Shown: positions 1 through 11,795, counted from the stretch's first letter. The stretch: 64,000 bases of DNA from Cunninghamia lanceolata (GCA_027924645.1 BSBN01000293.1:7526501-7590500), one strand, 5' to 3'. Notes: generated from the letters alone by a model not told the origin. Numbers and translations: made by a program.

Positions 1-839
1 CATAATAAAGTTTACATTCACTTGTGACAACCAGGAATTAAACATCGTTTCTATTATTCAAATCGCAAGTTGTACATTTTTCTCTTACGAAGCAAGTAAT
101 AAAAGTGGGGGCATAAATTTACGAGCATCCAAGGTGTTAAGATTCACTTATTACTTGCATGAAAAGCTGGTTGCAGTTTTTGTGTCCACAATCATCTCCT
201 AAAAACAAGGGAATATTCTTTAGTTTAAATAAAATGAAGACCTCCCTGCTGGTAATTATCATTAATGGTGATGAATGTTAAAGTTTAAACGGCATCCAAA
301 GCCTCAAATCTCTTACTGCACCCCATTGGTTTTACCTCTCGAATTATGTACGGATGATAAATGCCAGAAAAGGTGGTGATGAATGACATCAATAAATCTA
401 GGATAGTCGATAGGTGTAGAAATCATGAAATGGAAACATTGAAACATCAAACTCTTTATGTGCCATCATAGGGTAACATGGCATATACAGGAATTCAGTT
501 ATCAAGAATAGTTATCATCACTATCACCGTCCCTCATATAAAGGTGAAAAATATGCCTCAAGCAGCTACCTCAAATGCCAGCTTAAAAAAATCAACACTC
601 GTAGTTATCAAGTGAATAACCATCTCTGCAGATGTGCACATGCTTAGAAGAGTTATTGTTGGTAAAGTTTGCAGTTCTCTATATTATCCTTCGCCAGTTA
701 TGAAACCTCGTCGAAGCCAGTCATTGAGAGTTCTATACAATGGAGGAGTTGGTGACACTATATGTGCATAGCTCATTTGCTAAGAAATGGCACATAGGAA
801 TTGGATACTTGTAGAACATCATTATGCCGTGGTCTGTTT
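1..839. other. No gene recognised
   Basis: AT-rich sequence without a supported reading frame, LTR end or RNA gene. It precedes a decayed PPR region and could contain further unrecognisable PPR remains. Confidence 0.5.
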
Positions 840-1690
840 CTAAAGAAATGTGGATTCGAAAGTCGATTGACCTCAATCATACAGCAACTATCTTGAATCG
901 CACATAGCTTCGCATATTGGCCTGGTGTTCATATATGCTAAATATGAAAACATAGACAAGGGCCATGAACTATTTGAGAAAACACCTCAAAGATTTAGCA
1001 ATGGGCTTTATATGTGAGCATTTTGTCTCATGTCATTGGTTGTTTCTATCAGCATATTCCTAGAGTTTCCTATAGGTGCAAGTGTTAGTTGAATAAGTCT
1101 TTCAAAACCTTCAAGCAAATGCAAGTGGCAAGTGTATTTCAAGACTCTGCAACCTGTGTTAACATTCTCCCAGCTTGTGCCAAAATGGGAGCTTTAAAAG
1201 AGAGTATGGACGTGGAACCTTGAAGATTTTATGGCTCGAAATGCTCAAATAGACAAGAATGCAAAATGTGAAAACATAGCTGGCAGATGTAGAACTAGAC
1301 TCCACAGCCTTTTCCATCATCCTCCCAACCCGTGGCATGTATTGAAAGAGGTGGATGCATTGACAACAGAAATGAACTGTTTGACAGAATACTTTAATGC
1401 AGATGCAATTCGCAGATGTAAAGCTAATTCCACAATCTTTGTTAGCATCCTCACAGCCTATAGAGATCTATCAAAGCATGAAAGGATAGAGGATTCTTGT
1501 CAGATATTATAAAATTTGATATACTATGATAGACATGAATGAAAAATGCAGAATCGTGGCTAAGGCACTGGACGCGATGATTGCAGGACCTGCACAAAAT
1601 GGATTTGTTAAGAAGAGTTTTTAAACTTTCAAGAAAAATGCAGTTGGCTGGTGCAAACCCGCACCCCTCTTCCTACGAAGTGTGAAAGCA
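840..1690 (+). pseudogene. Decayed PPR (PLS-type) gene remnant
   Basis: Pentatricopeptide-repeat proteins are helical-repeat RNA-binding proteins of plant organelles. Three pieces read as PPR motifs in different frames. At 934-999 the translation includes YAKYENIDKGHELFEKTPQR, matching the usual 'MYAKCGxIDxAxxLFdkMPqR'. At 1104-1214 it includes TFKQMQVASVFQDSATCVNI followed by LPACAKMGALKESMDV. At about 1570-1665 it includes LDAMIAGPAQNGFVKKSF followed by a stop. Stops and frameshifts separate the pieces and no start or end is preserved. The L/S-type spacing suggests a PLS-class ancestor. What is seen: repeat motifs in broken frames. What is inferred: one ancestral gene rather than several fragments. 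Confidence 0.75.
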
Positions 1691-2458
1691 TAGATGAAGG
1701 CACGTGGACTGTTTTGCATGCTCGTCCTCAAGCACAAGCTCGAGTCTTCTGTCTATTTGATAGTGGTTGTAGAATGCTCATACACATATACCCAAATATA
1801 TTTATGTGAGTCAAGGAGTGAAATCATTCTATAGCCATGGAATTATGATGGTGCAAGTGGAGGTTAAAAAAAAAATACAACCATTGTGCTTTAAGGGCTA
1901 ATGAGAAGAAGAAATGATAAATTGGTTAAAACTTTTTGTGAGAGTTCACTGAAATCAAGACTTTTGCTACAAAAGGAAAGAAAAACAAATTTTTCAAAAG
2001 CTAATTCTTTTGGGCTTACAAGCATGGGATGGTCTTAGATTTGTCATCGTTATTATTATCAATACCATATGACATGCCAAGTTGGTTTCCCAATATGCAT
2101 CTTTGTTAGCACACTTCATTGAAGACCCATCACTGTTAAGACTCACTATAATGGAAATGATTGTTGAGTTTTGGCTAACTCATATAGGTACTTGGGCCCT
2201 CCAAAAAGAGTTATTTATTGAGGAGCAACTTTAGTTTCAAAAGTAGTAAAGTACTGCGAACAAAGCTATTTATGAGGGATAACAATTGCTTCCATTAGTT
2301 AAAGAGTGGAATGTGTTCTTGTGGTGATTATTAGTGAAACCAAAGTCCTTGGGAGATTGAGAATGATGTGAAAAAGTGAAAAGGGCAATGTTTTTGGCTA
2401 CTTAGAACACTATTGAGATTGATTACTTGTATGAAGGTATTGACTTTCAAGAAGTGTT
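1691..2458. other. Spacer between PPR remnants, nothing supported
   Basis: AT-rich DNA with an A-run near 1866. It may include degraded PPR codons just before 2459 but nothing can be aligned with confidence by eye. Confidence 0.4.
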
Positions 2459-2625
2459 TTGCCAGATGCTTTGACTTACCATGTCTTGATAAAAGGTCAC
2501 CATAAGAAATGTCAAATGGAGGCAATTCTAATAGTATTTCATGAAATGGGAGAAGGGACATTGTTCCAAATATTTTCAGTTACAACCATATTATTCAAGG
2601 ACTTTGTCACAAGGGGAGTTTTTGC
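2459..2625 (+). pseudogene. PPR (P-type) repeat fragment
   Basis: About one and a half P-type PPR motifs. The frame starting at 2459 reads PDALTYHVLIKGHHKKCQME, close to the canonical 'PDxxTYxxLIxGxCKxGxxeeA'. After a frameshift near 2550 the next motif continues as RDIVPNIFSYNHIIQGLCHKG. The two frames together give the 35-residue periodicity of PPR proteins. The last KG overlaps the start of the SET-domain fragment that follows, so the two genes are fused at DNA level. No start, terminator or further repeats are visible. Confidence 0.75.
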
Positions 2626-2905
2626 CAAGAATAATGTACAAAAGCATGAGTACCTTGGTCAGTATACCGGTGAATCGAAAGAGCAAAGAAAAAAAAAATT
2701 ATGACCAAGAAAATTCTTCCTTTCTCTTTGATTTGAATAAAGAATTTGTGCTTGATGCGTGTTGGATGGGTAGTAAAATGAAGTTCTTAAATCATTCAAA
2801 CATGTCTAATCGCTATGTAAAGTTACATGGAAGAGAAAGATGCTCAATAGATGCAGTTGGAGTGCATTTCCTCGAAGGCCATGTTGCTATTGAATAGATG
2901 ATTCA
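2615..2905 (+). pseudogene. Enhancer-of-zeste-like SET domain fragment (retrocopy candidate)
   Basis: Resembles the SET domain of plant E(z) H3K27 methyltransferases (CURLY LEAF/SWINGER/MEDEA group), the catalytic subunit of Polycomb complex PRC2. The first frame gives GVFAKNNVQKHEYLGQYTGE. After a frameshift in the A-run near 2690-2699 the second frame gives YDQENSSFLFDLNKEFVLDA and then KMKFLNHSNMSNRYVK. The NHS motif that contacts the S-adenosylmethionine site is kept; the Cys of the usual PNC is replaced, and the terminal catalytic Tyr region is lost before the stop near 2896. No intron interrupts about 95 codons, which fits a reverse-transcribed copy, but exon boundaries of the parent gene were not checked. 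It directly follows a PPR fragment. Not functional. Confidence 0.8.
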
Positions 2906-3933
2906 AGGATTGGAAAAAGACACGATGCCTACCTCGATAAACCAATAACTTGGTCTTTCTCTCAAAAGTTTCAAGTTTTGTTTCTCATTTTGTAAAAGTG
3001 ACTTACGTTACTTATTGTAACCAAAAGTTAGAAAGTAAACTTTATTTCTGGAAACTTTGAGGAAAGTCTAATAAAGTGTACTTCTATTTTCAAAAATATT
3101 TTGGAGGTAGTTAGAAAAAGTAGTTACTTGAAGTGGTTACAAGTTAGTTACAAGTTGGTTATTAGGTGGTTATGCGGAAAAGTCTATATATACTGGACTT
3201 CACAATGTAAAGGGGGGGGGGGGTCTCTTTAGAGAGAACTTTTTGCAGGGGGAACTTATGAAACTTCTTGGAACATTTTTTGGTCTTACACATTGTATAG
3301 TTTACCTTTGAAATTGTATAATTTCAAAAAGATAATAAAGAAGTGCATTTCAGTTCGTATGTTCTTGATGTATTTTTGAGTTATGATTACTAGTTTCTCG
3401 TATGTCAAATTGGTAATTTTTCTATGTATTTGTGTAAATCAAAGTTATTCATTGAAGCATGAAATTGGGGTGACGAAACACAATCATGTCTTGGTATCCT
3501 GATTTGAAAGTGTTAAGGTAAATTATCTCTTCGTGTGTTGAGATTTGCCATCCTTCTTCATCATTGTTGCACATATGTCACGAAATTCATCATCCAGTTT
3601 AGGAAAGTGGTTTCTAGGTTTGTTGTGAAACCCCCTCGTACTTTTCAATAAGATTGTGAAATTCCTATTGGTTTTCGTATGTCTACCATGAGGGTTTCTA
3701 CATGCCCATTTCTCCTGTTATTTTCTTTTTCTTCCTTTTTGTACTTTCAGGTTAAAAGTACACAAAAATACCAAATACCCCTATCATACGAGGGAGCTGT
3801 CCCTCTCAAACGCAGTGGAAAGTTGTTAGTCCATTAACAACTTCTCCAACTGTTGGGACTATTTACTCACCGCTCCAAGGGCAACGAGTCAATTTCAAAG
3901 ATTATTTCATGGTGACAAATCTATTTACCAACA
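2906..3933. other. Possible LTR-like debris with a 12-G tract
   Basis: No gene. It holds a TATATATA-like box near 3185, a G12 run at 3212-3223, an AATAAAG-like signal near 3335 and TTGGTATCC near 3490, which loosely resembles a tRNA-iMet primer site. These would fit a decayed LTR, but I found no second LTR copy and no TSD. Confidence 0.3.
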
Positions 3934-4132
3934 CACTGATGAATATTCTGCAATGCATTAAATGATGAACTATTTGTCTCTCTTTTGTTAAACAATTGAA
4001 CCCTTTAAGCACTCTCAAGCACTTCAACTATGCAAAACAAGATAATAGGAAAATGTTAAAACTTTCTCATCTAAATTGAACTGAATGCACTCTAGCTCTA
4101 CCAATTTGAGGTCTAGAGAAAAATTGGTAACA
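3934..4132 (-). repeat. Terminal fragment of a G-family LTR
   Basis: About 200 bases match the right end of the G LTRs ending at 40,987 and 47,916, finishing with GGTAACA. It is followed by ATTAG, which corresponds to the GTTAG TSD in copy 2, and then by A LTR sequence from its seventh base on. It marks where the duplicated block begins inside G. Confidence 0.85.
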
Positions 4133-4446
4133 ATTAGTGTATACCTTTAATCTATAGGCATACACACTTGTATTTAAGCTTACTTAGGTGTATGACACAT
4201 GTTCATTTGAACTTGTTAAAGTAGTTGCAGCTGTTGTGAGAGGTGCTGACTTGCATCGACACCTCATGCTATGTTTGTGGGAGCTTACTAGCCACAACTC
4301 CATCTAGAGGAGTCCTATCCTCTTTTCATGGAGATTCAAGTACCTCACAACTCTATTTATAGTTGCCTTATTTTCTAATACAAACTAGTCAATTTCATTA
4401 AAATTCGTGTGCTTGTTAGTCTATTCCATGATCTTGGTTTTCTATA
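4133..4446 (+). repeat. 5' LTR of A (copy 1)
   Basis: Matches 9405-9718. The first 6 bases of the original LTR lie on the far side of the G insertion; ATTAG here is the altered TSD of G. It ends TTCTATA directly before the primer-binding site. Confidence 0.88.
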
Positions 4447-4458
4447 TGGTATCAAAGC
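4447..4458 (+). other. Primer-binding site of A (tRNA-iMet type)
   Basis: TGGTATCAAAGC abuts the 5' LTR. The canonical complement of initiator tRNA-Met is TGGTATCAGAGC, so there is one mismatch. Confidence 0.85.
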
Positions 4459-5562
4459 TTCTTGGATTAGTTTCAAGCCATCGTTTGCTTGTTGTGTAGC
4501 TCATCCCCATTCACACCATGCTTCATACTATGAGGCATTGTTTTATGTTTGGTCTGATTATTTTTTATTAACTATGTGAGTTTTTGCTTGGGCTTCAAAA
4601 AGGATAGAAGACACTTGTTGAAAAGGCCCAACACTTGTATTGGAACCATGGTCTACACAAAGGCTGAACCATGGCCCCATCTGAATGCCACCTTGCCCTC
4701 AGTAAAGGCTGACCATTGGCTCAACCAAATGTCCCCAATCGGCCAGCGGACTCTCACACCCCTGAGGCACTTTGCAAGGTGACCTAAACACCCTCACAAA
4801 GGCCTGCTTCAATTACCCTACAATGCCCATACATAGGCAAGTTCTAGGCTAATGACCTTCCCTCAGATGCCATCAAATTTGGCCCTGTTTTCTACAAGGA
4901 AGCACGATGGGTGTGAATGTTATTGGGGTAGTTTGAGGCACTATTCATCTAGAAAAGAGGTGAAATTGTTGAGGTAAGAAACTTGGAGGTGATGTCAGCG
5001 AGGGGGAGGGGACACCATTTGAAAAGTTTAGCCTCTGGTCATGCATAGCCCAAGGGACCTTAAATTTACTCCAATTTTTTTTTCTCTCTCACAATTTTGG
5101 CATGCAAAATTTATTTTCTAAAAATTTGAAAATGTTTTTTCTCAAGAAGGTTTTATTTGTAATTGCAAAAATCTTGCAACTCCAAATAACTTTTGCAAAT
5201 TAACTCGGAATCGAGTGTTTTTTTTGCAAAAGTGAATGTTTTTCGTCATAGATCCAACTAGCATAAAGTTGTACTGAAATTATAAAGTGCATGTTTATGT
5301 TCTTTTTGCGTGACCTAAAGCACTCCTTCTATAAAGTGTCAAATTTGGGGGGAAAATACATAATCAAAGGGGATAGTCTTGTGTGTTCATTTTTAACAAG
5401 GAAATAACTTTATAAAGTATCACATTAAAGGGGGAAATAAGCAACATCACACACTCAACTTATAAAGCGCCACTTTACATAAAGTTCAATTAGGGATCTA
5501 ACTAATCTGGGTTGCCTAATGTGTTGATTTCTATTGTCTATTTGAAATAACTTGTTCTAATC

Positions 5563-6235
5563 ATGGGATATCAAACTCAGTCTTCTGTAATCAACCTAAA
5601 TAAGGGAAACTATAAGTCCTGGTGTGAATGCATCTTGAAACACCTCAGGTTCCATAATCTCATACCCCATCTATATGGACTTTTCACTGAACTTGGTAAA
5701 AAATCTCAGAAGGCTAAGTGGTTTAATCATCCTAATCACATTGTTGGATTGATCAATTTACATATTCTAGATGCCTCTTTGTATGCCATCATGGATATTC
5801 ACTGTCTATATGCATTATGGATCAAAATTTGGGAGATATATGGAGACTCAAATTTTTCTCGATTCCCACATGATCCTTTTTTTATCACAACACACATCCC
5901 TAATCATGATACAAAAATAGAATGTTCCAATGACATAGATGAAGTCATCATTCCTACTATTGCTTCATTAGATTCCAGAGTCACCTCCTCGAAAGATTTT
6001 GGTGCTTCTTTGCAACAGGATATCAGTCTTCCTAGCATTGCTGATTAGGACAAATTTCTACCTGACATCACTTGTCTATTTGTAGAGTCCCATATTGCTG
6101 ACATCGAAGCCCACATTGAGGATATTAGTCTTCTCTTCGATGATAGTCTCGATGAAGTTGCATCAACATTGTCCACTTCAAATATTCATGCTCTACATTG
6201 TCCTACACATGGTTCTGGATCGTCATCATCCTCAT
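5563..6235 (+). pseudogene. Copia-like gag relic of A (copy 1)
   Basis: Starts at ATG and reads MGYQTQSSVINLNKGNYKSW, then LRFHNLIPHLYG and LHALWIKIWEIYG-like sequence typical of Copia Gag (a short 'xxGxNYxxWxxxIxxxLRxxxL' N-terminus). A TAG at 6046-6048 sits where copy 2 has TGG (Trp), so it is a private G-to-A stop. The same frame then gives DITCLFVESHIADIEAHIED and a DDS motif before B interrupts it at 6236. The ESHIAD segment is shared with element E. Gag would form the virus-like particle. No zinc knuckle or protease of A itself survives in this copy. Confidence 0.8.
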
Positions 6236-6543
6236 TGTTGCTGTGTAACTCAATGAGAAAACACTAACTCAATCATAGTTAGGTGACTTATAGAACATGC
6301 CAATTGACATTTTCAATTTGGTGAGTCATTTGTAATAGGTGTCACTACACTTGACACATCACTTGTATATCCTAGGGTAGTTATGCTATTCTCTTGCTTT
6401 GAATATCGCCACCTATCCCTATTTCATGGAGAGTTGGGTATGCAACCTCTACTATTTATACTTGTTATTTGTTAATGTAAATTATTTGTTTCATTACTTG
6501 TAATCTTGTGTTTGATTGCCTCTCCACGATCTTGGTTCTCACA
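6236..6543 (+). repeat. 5' LTR of B (copy 1)
   Basis: 308 bp, TGTTGCTGTG to TTCTCACA, matching 8844-9151. Confidence 0.92.
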
Positions 6544-7907
6544 TGGTATCAGAATGATGTGGTTAGCATCAAATCTTGTTTGCTCGTTGTGTGAATTGGG
6601 TTTGCATCTCCACATTTTTTGCTTAGTTTTGGTTGTGTTATTATTTGACATTTCTGTGTGTATATTGTTTGCTTTAAACACCCATAGAGGGTAGTGTTTG
6701 GACATGAAAGCAAGGCAACCATCGGTTCATTGCATTTTGCATGTTATCTCATGGCACAGAGACTAATTTTTTGCAACTTCAAATGCATTATTGAAGGCAT
6801 TGTAATTGGCGAATGATTCTACAATTGTGGAAGGTCATGGATGGAGTTCCTATGCACATAGAGGACATTTTGGATGTCGCCAGCCTTACCATACTACTAA
6901 CTGCCCATATAGGGCATAGTCGGCCTATCTACTTAGCGCCAAAGCCTCATATTGAGGTGTCTCAATGTCTCTTCCAACACCGACGCCTGTAGCCTGAAGG
7001 TTGTCCCTTGCCAAATCCTCACAGAGAGGTAATTTGGCCTCTTCTCTGCCACATCAACCTCACACAAAGGTCATCTCACCTATTTGTAGTACCACGTGAA
7101 GCTTCTTTCACTCCCATGATGGGCAGTCAACGGTGAGTTCACCCACCCAACCCTCCCAAGATAGAGGAGGCAAACGAGGTGGGAATTTTAAAAACCGATG
7201 GCTGTCAAGTTTAACTCCAATTTTGGAGACACTATTCATTTATTTTTTGAATGAAAATGTTGATGTAAGAAAACTGGGGGGTGAGGTCAGCTAGGAGGCA
7301 AAATAAAGAAGGGTGGAATTTTTTTTTCATAGCCCTTGGTCCTATGGGCATTTTAGCTCTTGGTCACACTCTACCACAGGAGCCTAAAATTTTGCCTCTC
7401 TAAAAGTTTTTTCTCTCAATCAAAAATTGTAAGTAAATACTTTTCCAAGCACATTGGGAAAATAGTTAGAAGTTGTATTTTTTTTGCATATGCAAAATTT
7501 TCCAAGGGCCATAACTTTTGCAAACGAACTCAAAATCAGATCATTCTTTTGGCAAAAGTGGTTTTTTTTCATCCTCTTTCTAACTAGCTTGATATCACAC
7601 TGATGTTATAAAGTGCATGATCAAGTTGTTTTAGAGTGACTATAAGCACTTTCTCTACTCATTGTGCAATTTGGGGGGGAAACACATAATCAAAGGTGTA
7701 ATATGATGTCAATGCACTAAACTATAAAGTGCCACTTTAAGGGGGATATCAAGGAAGAGTTCTCTAAAACACTCAAACTAAAGCACCACCTTAACTTTAA
7801 AAGTTAAGGATTAAGAAGTCTTCAATACTCAAAAAGGTTCAAAAGGTAATACAATGCCACCATCATAAATAGAACTTAATAGATGGGGCCTTAGTTCAGT
7901 AGTGGGT

Positions 7908-8300
7908 GATCACATGTCACCTTTCTTTGAATTGTTTGTGAGAATCCAAACTTTCAATACTTAAAAAATATTAATGGACAGTGTCTATCATGATGTTCTT
8001 GGCAAAGGGACTATAAAATTGGGAAATGGTTTTGTACATAATGTATATTACATTCTTGATTTATTCAAAAATTACCTCTTAGTGTATGCACTCATAGATT
8101 CTGAGAAGATAGTTGAGTTTACAACAACATCAACCCTCATTCAAGAATCCAAAGTTTGAAAACTTGTTACAATAGGCAAAGTTTGTCACTTTGACTGCAC
8201 CTTCATCTTTTCACATTTTACATCCGGTGAAGAAGACAATCAAGATACAACTTCAGAGCCAAGTATCAACTCATGGCTCAGCTCAGTTGGTTCCATATAG
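7908..8300 (+). pseudogene. Copia protease relic of B (copy 1)
   Basis: The translation from 7908 gives DHMSPFFELFVRI and then GTIKLGNGFVHNVYYI and KIVEF, with a stop at 8298-8300. This matches the Copia aspartic protease layout, where DSGAS.HM is followed by 'GxGxIxiGxGxxxxVLyVPxLxxNLLSvxqL' and RKxVEF, as also seen in E at 34,362 onward. The catalytic DSGA part just upstream is decayed (reads SSG then a stop) and in-frame stops occur at about 7953 and 8157. Copy 2 lost the catalytic part altogether. The protease would process Gag-Pol. Confidence 0.7.
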
Positions 8301-8843
8301 CAAATTGTTTGAACTCCACTAGCATCTTTTGTTGTAGATACACTCATGTAGTGTCATGTAATTGAAAGTGTAAAGGGAATTTGGAAATTGTAATCACAAT
8401 GATCTATAAAGTGTAATGGGGGGGTTGTAACAATAACAACTTGAATAACACATATTCTTATCTCTTTCATATGTGTGCTCAATTTCAGTTATTCAGTATA
8501 TTTCTTGGACCTACATCCTGGTCTTCATCCTTTGCTCACTACAAAATTGTAATTAGTTTTCTCAAATCTCTTGGAATCAAGGGAGTGGCAGAATTTACTA
8601 CTACAACTTGCTTCAGGAGTTCCTCATACCTATAGTGCGGTCTACATTGACATCATCATCTTCTGGGGGGGGCTATCTAAGCCTTTCCCTTTGTTTTCTC
8701 TCTTTTGGAGGAAAGTTTTTTCCCACATGGTTTTCTTTCTTTTTCTATTTTTTAAGGGATACATTTGTACATGAGTACCTAAAATGGCACACAACTGACA
8801 CTCATTTTTTCACAAACTCACCTAAGCTATGTGTAAGGGGGGG

Positions 8844-9151
8844 TGTTGGTGTATAACTCAATGAGTAAATACCAACTAAATCATAGTTAGGTGACTTATA
8901 GCACATGCCAATTGACATTTTCAATTTGGTGAGTCATTTGTAATAGGTGTCACTAGAATTGACACATCGCCTCTATATCCTAGGGTAGTTACACTATTCT
9001 CTTGCTTTGAATATTGCCACCTATCCCTATTTCCTAGAGAGTTGGGTATGCAACCTCTACTATTTATACTTATTATTTGTTAATGCAAATTGATTGTTTC
9101 ACTACTTGTAATCTTCTATTTGATTGCCTCTCCACGATCTTGGTTCTCGCA
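8844..9151 (+). repeat. 3' LTR of B (copy 1)
   Basis: 308 bp, preceded by a G7 polypurine tract and followed by the TSD CTCAT. Confidence 0.92.
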
Positions 9152-9156
9152 CTCAT

Positions 9157-9404
9157 CTATTGTACTTAGTGAAAGAAGTAATACTTCTTCACCTATATAA
9201 TCTCTCTTTTTGGGGGATAGTTTTTTCCCACTGGGTTTCCTATCTTACTCAATTTTTAGAGAGTTTGTATTGTACTTGAGTACCTTAGATCAGGCTTCAT
9301 GGATGGGACTCATTTTTCTTTTGGTTTGTACATGGGTACCTCACCAGGCTTATAGTCGAGACCCATTTTTCATAATACTCACCTAAGCTATGCTTAAGGG
9401 GGGC
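9157..9404 (+). other. 3' tail of A downstream of B (copy 1)
   Basis: Non-coding A sequence ending in the polypurine tract. The segment corresponding to about 52,699-53,015 of copy 2 (with FLPKGRNVV-coding sequence) is absent, a deletion of about 316 bases. Confidence 0.75.
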
Positions 9405-9718
9405 TGTTAGTGTATACCTATAATCTATAGGTGTACACACTTGTATTTAAGCTAACTTAGGTGTATGACACATGTTCATTTGAACTTGTCAAAGTAGTTG
9501 GAGCTATTGTGAGAAGTGTCAAATTGCATCGGCACCTTGTGCTCTGTTTGTGGGAGGTTACTTGCCACAACTCCATGTAGAGGAGTCATATCATTCTTCA
9601 TGGAGACTTGGGTACCTCATAGCTCTATTTATACTTGCCTTATTTCCTAATACAAACTGGTCGATTCCATTGCAATTTATGTCCTTGTTAGTCTATTCCA
9701 TGATCTTGATTTTCTACA
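9405..9718 (+). repeat. 3' LTR of A (copy 1)
   Basis: 314 bp from TGTTAGTG to TTTCTACA, then CATAA (9719-9723), the right-hand TSD. Confidence 0.92.
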
Positions 9719-9723
9719 CATAA

Positions 9724-10433
9724 TAATGTCAACAACTTGTTAGATTGTCTTCACTTTTCTAGGGCATTGTGACTGGGGTTACATCACACCTACTTTTTTA
9801 TTATTTTACATTACCTTGAGTGGCATTTTTTCATTATGTTACATGTGTAGTAATATCAAGTGTACATATTCACTAATGTGAGTAGTGTAACCCTTAGTAT
9901 CTAAGTGTTGTAAACAAAAAAAGATTAGTTGCATTGTTTTGATTCCTATTTGTACATGTATGGGTGGGCATGATATTTGGTATCAAATCCAAGTTTGCAA
10001 ACATTGGGAGCTCTGAGAATTTTCTTGGGTCATGTTTTCATATGTGTTAATTTGTAAATGTAGTTGCATGATGATTTTGATAATAAGTATTGGAGTGTAT
10101 AGTTCGTAAAGAATATCCTTATTATCAAAAGTTGCAATATGTTTGTTTGATGGTTCCACTTAACGTGAAAATTTTTAGTAGTTAAAAAGTTGAGTTTTCT
10201 TTTACCAAGTTTTAATGTTGATCCATTTGAATGTGAAATTTAAATTATGCTTGTTCAGTCCCCCTTTCATTCATGCATTCAATTCAATAGTAGAATGGTG
10301 AAGTGTAAGAAAGAAGAAAATTTAGATAGCTAGGGAAATATGTTACGATCTATACTTTTTATAGAAATAAATTTCCTTTTATTTACTTGAATTCTCGCAT
10401 TAGTGCTTGAAGTTGATTTTCTATTATAACAAG
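9724..10433. other. Spacer between A and D, possible Copia LTR trace
   Basis: AT-rich, no ORF. TTTGGTATCAAATCC near 9980 (also in copy 2 near 53,846) resembles an iMet primer site, so the preceding 250 bases may be an old 5' LTR. No partner LTR or TSD was found. Confidence 0.35.
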
Positions 10434-10438
10434 GTTAT

Positions 10439-11781
10439 TGATGATGGGGCATCATTCTCCATCTAAATTTTGGTTTGAATTTTCATTTCAGTTTTGGGTT
10501 TTTGTAGTGTTTTGGTGGTTTGTGTGTTTGAAGGTGTAATGTCACATCATAATGCATTTTACCTTCCTATCACTGATAGTGCAAACACTAGTTCCTATCG
10601 CTAGTCTGTAGACTTTCCTATTGTTGATAATGCAAAGGTTAGCTACTATCACCTGTGACAGATGTTATTGATAGTTACATATCTCTTTAACTATTGGGGT
10701 TAGTTACAAAAGGAAGAGGGACAGCCAAATATGATGGACGTAGTAGATAGGGGAACGATAGTTGGAAAGAAAACCTAAATAATCGTGACAGTTACAAAGC
10801 AGAAGGAAGATAGAGAGACAACCTACCATGGTAACAGTTGTAGGAAGGAAAAATGATATAGTCTAGAGGTCGAATGGAACAAGAGGAGTCATGGGGAGAT
10901 GAAAAGAAGGTGATCAGAGAAAAAGAATATATTTTAGCAGCCGCTAAAAGAATACCAATCGGGGAATGACTAGGAAGAATTGAGAAAGATTGTCATGGGA
11001 GGCTAGAAGGAATAGAGTAGGGCTGAGGGTGAAGAAGAGGTTGAAGTAGAAGATGAACAAAGTTTTGATGAATAGTCAATAAAGGCCAAAGGAGAGTGTA
11101 GGCCGATCATCTCAAGAAGAAGTCCGAAGATCAGGAAGGTCAAATAGAGGAGAGGAGTTAGGCAGAAGGATGAAGAGGAAAACAAGCCATCGAGAGGCTT
11201 TGCTCAAACAAAACCCAACAAAGGCTTAATAGAGTAGAGAGAGTCGTGAGAATAGGTCGATTATGGGAAGTCATAGAGCTGTCATATATATAATTATGTA
11301 GCAATCAGGTAGACCAATATAAGGAAGGAGAAATAATGTGATGAATGTAGAGAAGAGGATTGGGTGATGGGATGGAGTCCAGTAGAAGAAGGAAGTGGAG
11401 ATAGAATGATGATCTCGGAGTCAATTATGTATTCACCTTTGTAAGCTACAGAATAACAATAAAAGATTTGTTCATTATGATTGTTGTTGTTATTTATGAC
11501 CCTCTAGGTTTTGTATTGATCAATGCTAAGTTTATGTCATTATGATCGATTCCATTGAAGGTGTCTAACATTGATTATAGACTATAAGATTCCTGTAGAT
11601 TAAATGCATTGTTGTAGACTTGTTTATCTCGTTGTTTAGGTTCGTCTCATTATCATGCCAGGAAGCTTATAGAGATCTATTTATGGGTAGAGACCAAACA
11701 TTAAGATAATAGTGAATGTGCCTGGGTGGGTGTTACCGCTAGTTGGGTATCAGAGTGTGTGTTAGAGAAACCATGCAATTA
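10439..11781 (+). repeat. 5' LTR of D (copy 1)
   Basis: 1,343 bp, with a CATATATATAATT TATA-like box near 11282. Repeated CCTATCACTGATAG-like short motifs lie near 10,570-10,680. It matches 14224-15562. Confidence 0.92.
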
Positions 11782-11783
11782 AG

Positions 11784-11795
11784 TGGTATCAGAGC
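11784..11795 (+). other. Primer-binding site of D (copy 1)
   Basis: TGGTATCAGAGC, an exact match to the initiator tRNA-Met complement as commonly used by plant retrotransposons. Confidence 0.9.

Larger units (their letters stand above)
6236..9151 (+). mobile_element. Copia-type non-autonomous element B (copy 1), nested in A
   Basis: Identical-length 308 bp LTRs (6236-6543 and 8844-9151) start TGTTG and end in CA, flanked by a perfect 5 bp TSD CTCAT (6231-6235, 9152-9156). The primer site begins TGGTATCAGAATG at 6544, and a G-rich polypurine tract lies at 8836-8843. The leader shares blocks with A (ATAAAGTGC; AATTTGGGGGGAAAA and then ACATAATCAAAGG). The only coding trace is a protease-like relic at 7908-8300. 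No gag, integrase or reverse transcriptase is recognisable, so it depended on another element for movement. Confidence 0.92.
4133..9718 (+). mobile_element. Copia-type non-autonomous element A (copy 1) with nested B
   Basis: The LTRs are about 314 bp (4133-4446 and 9405-9718). A primer site TGGTATCAAAGC at 4447-4458 is one change from the tRNA-iMet type. A polypurine tract AAGGGGGGC lies at 9396-9404. The 3' LTR ends TCTACA and is followed by the TSD CATAA (9719-9723). The left TSD is missing because this copy starts inside the G element that split the LTR. The coding part is a gag-like ORF only; no integrase or reverse transcriptase is seen. B is inserted at 6236-9151. After B only about 250 bases of A remain before the 3' LTR, since a segment present in copy 2 is deleted. 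Confidence 0.9.

Noticed and set aside
3212..3223. G12 tract as a functional quadruplex or regulatory site
   Set aside because: A single homopolymer run in decayed DNA may be sequencing or assembly noise; nothing around it supports a function.
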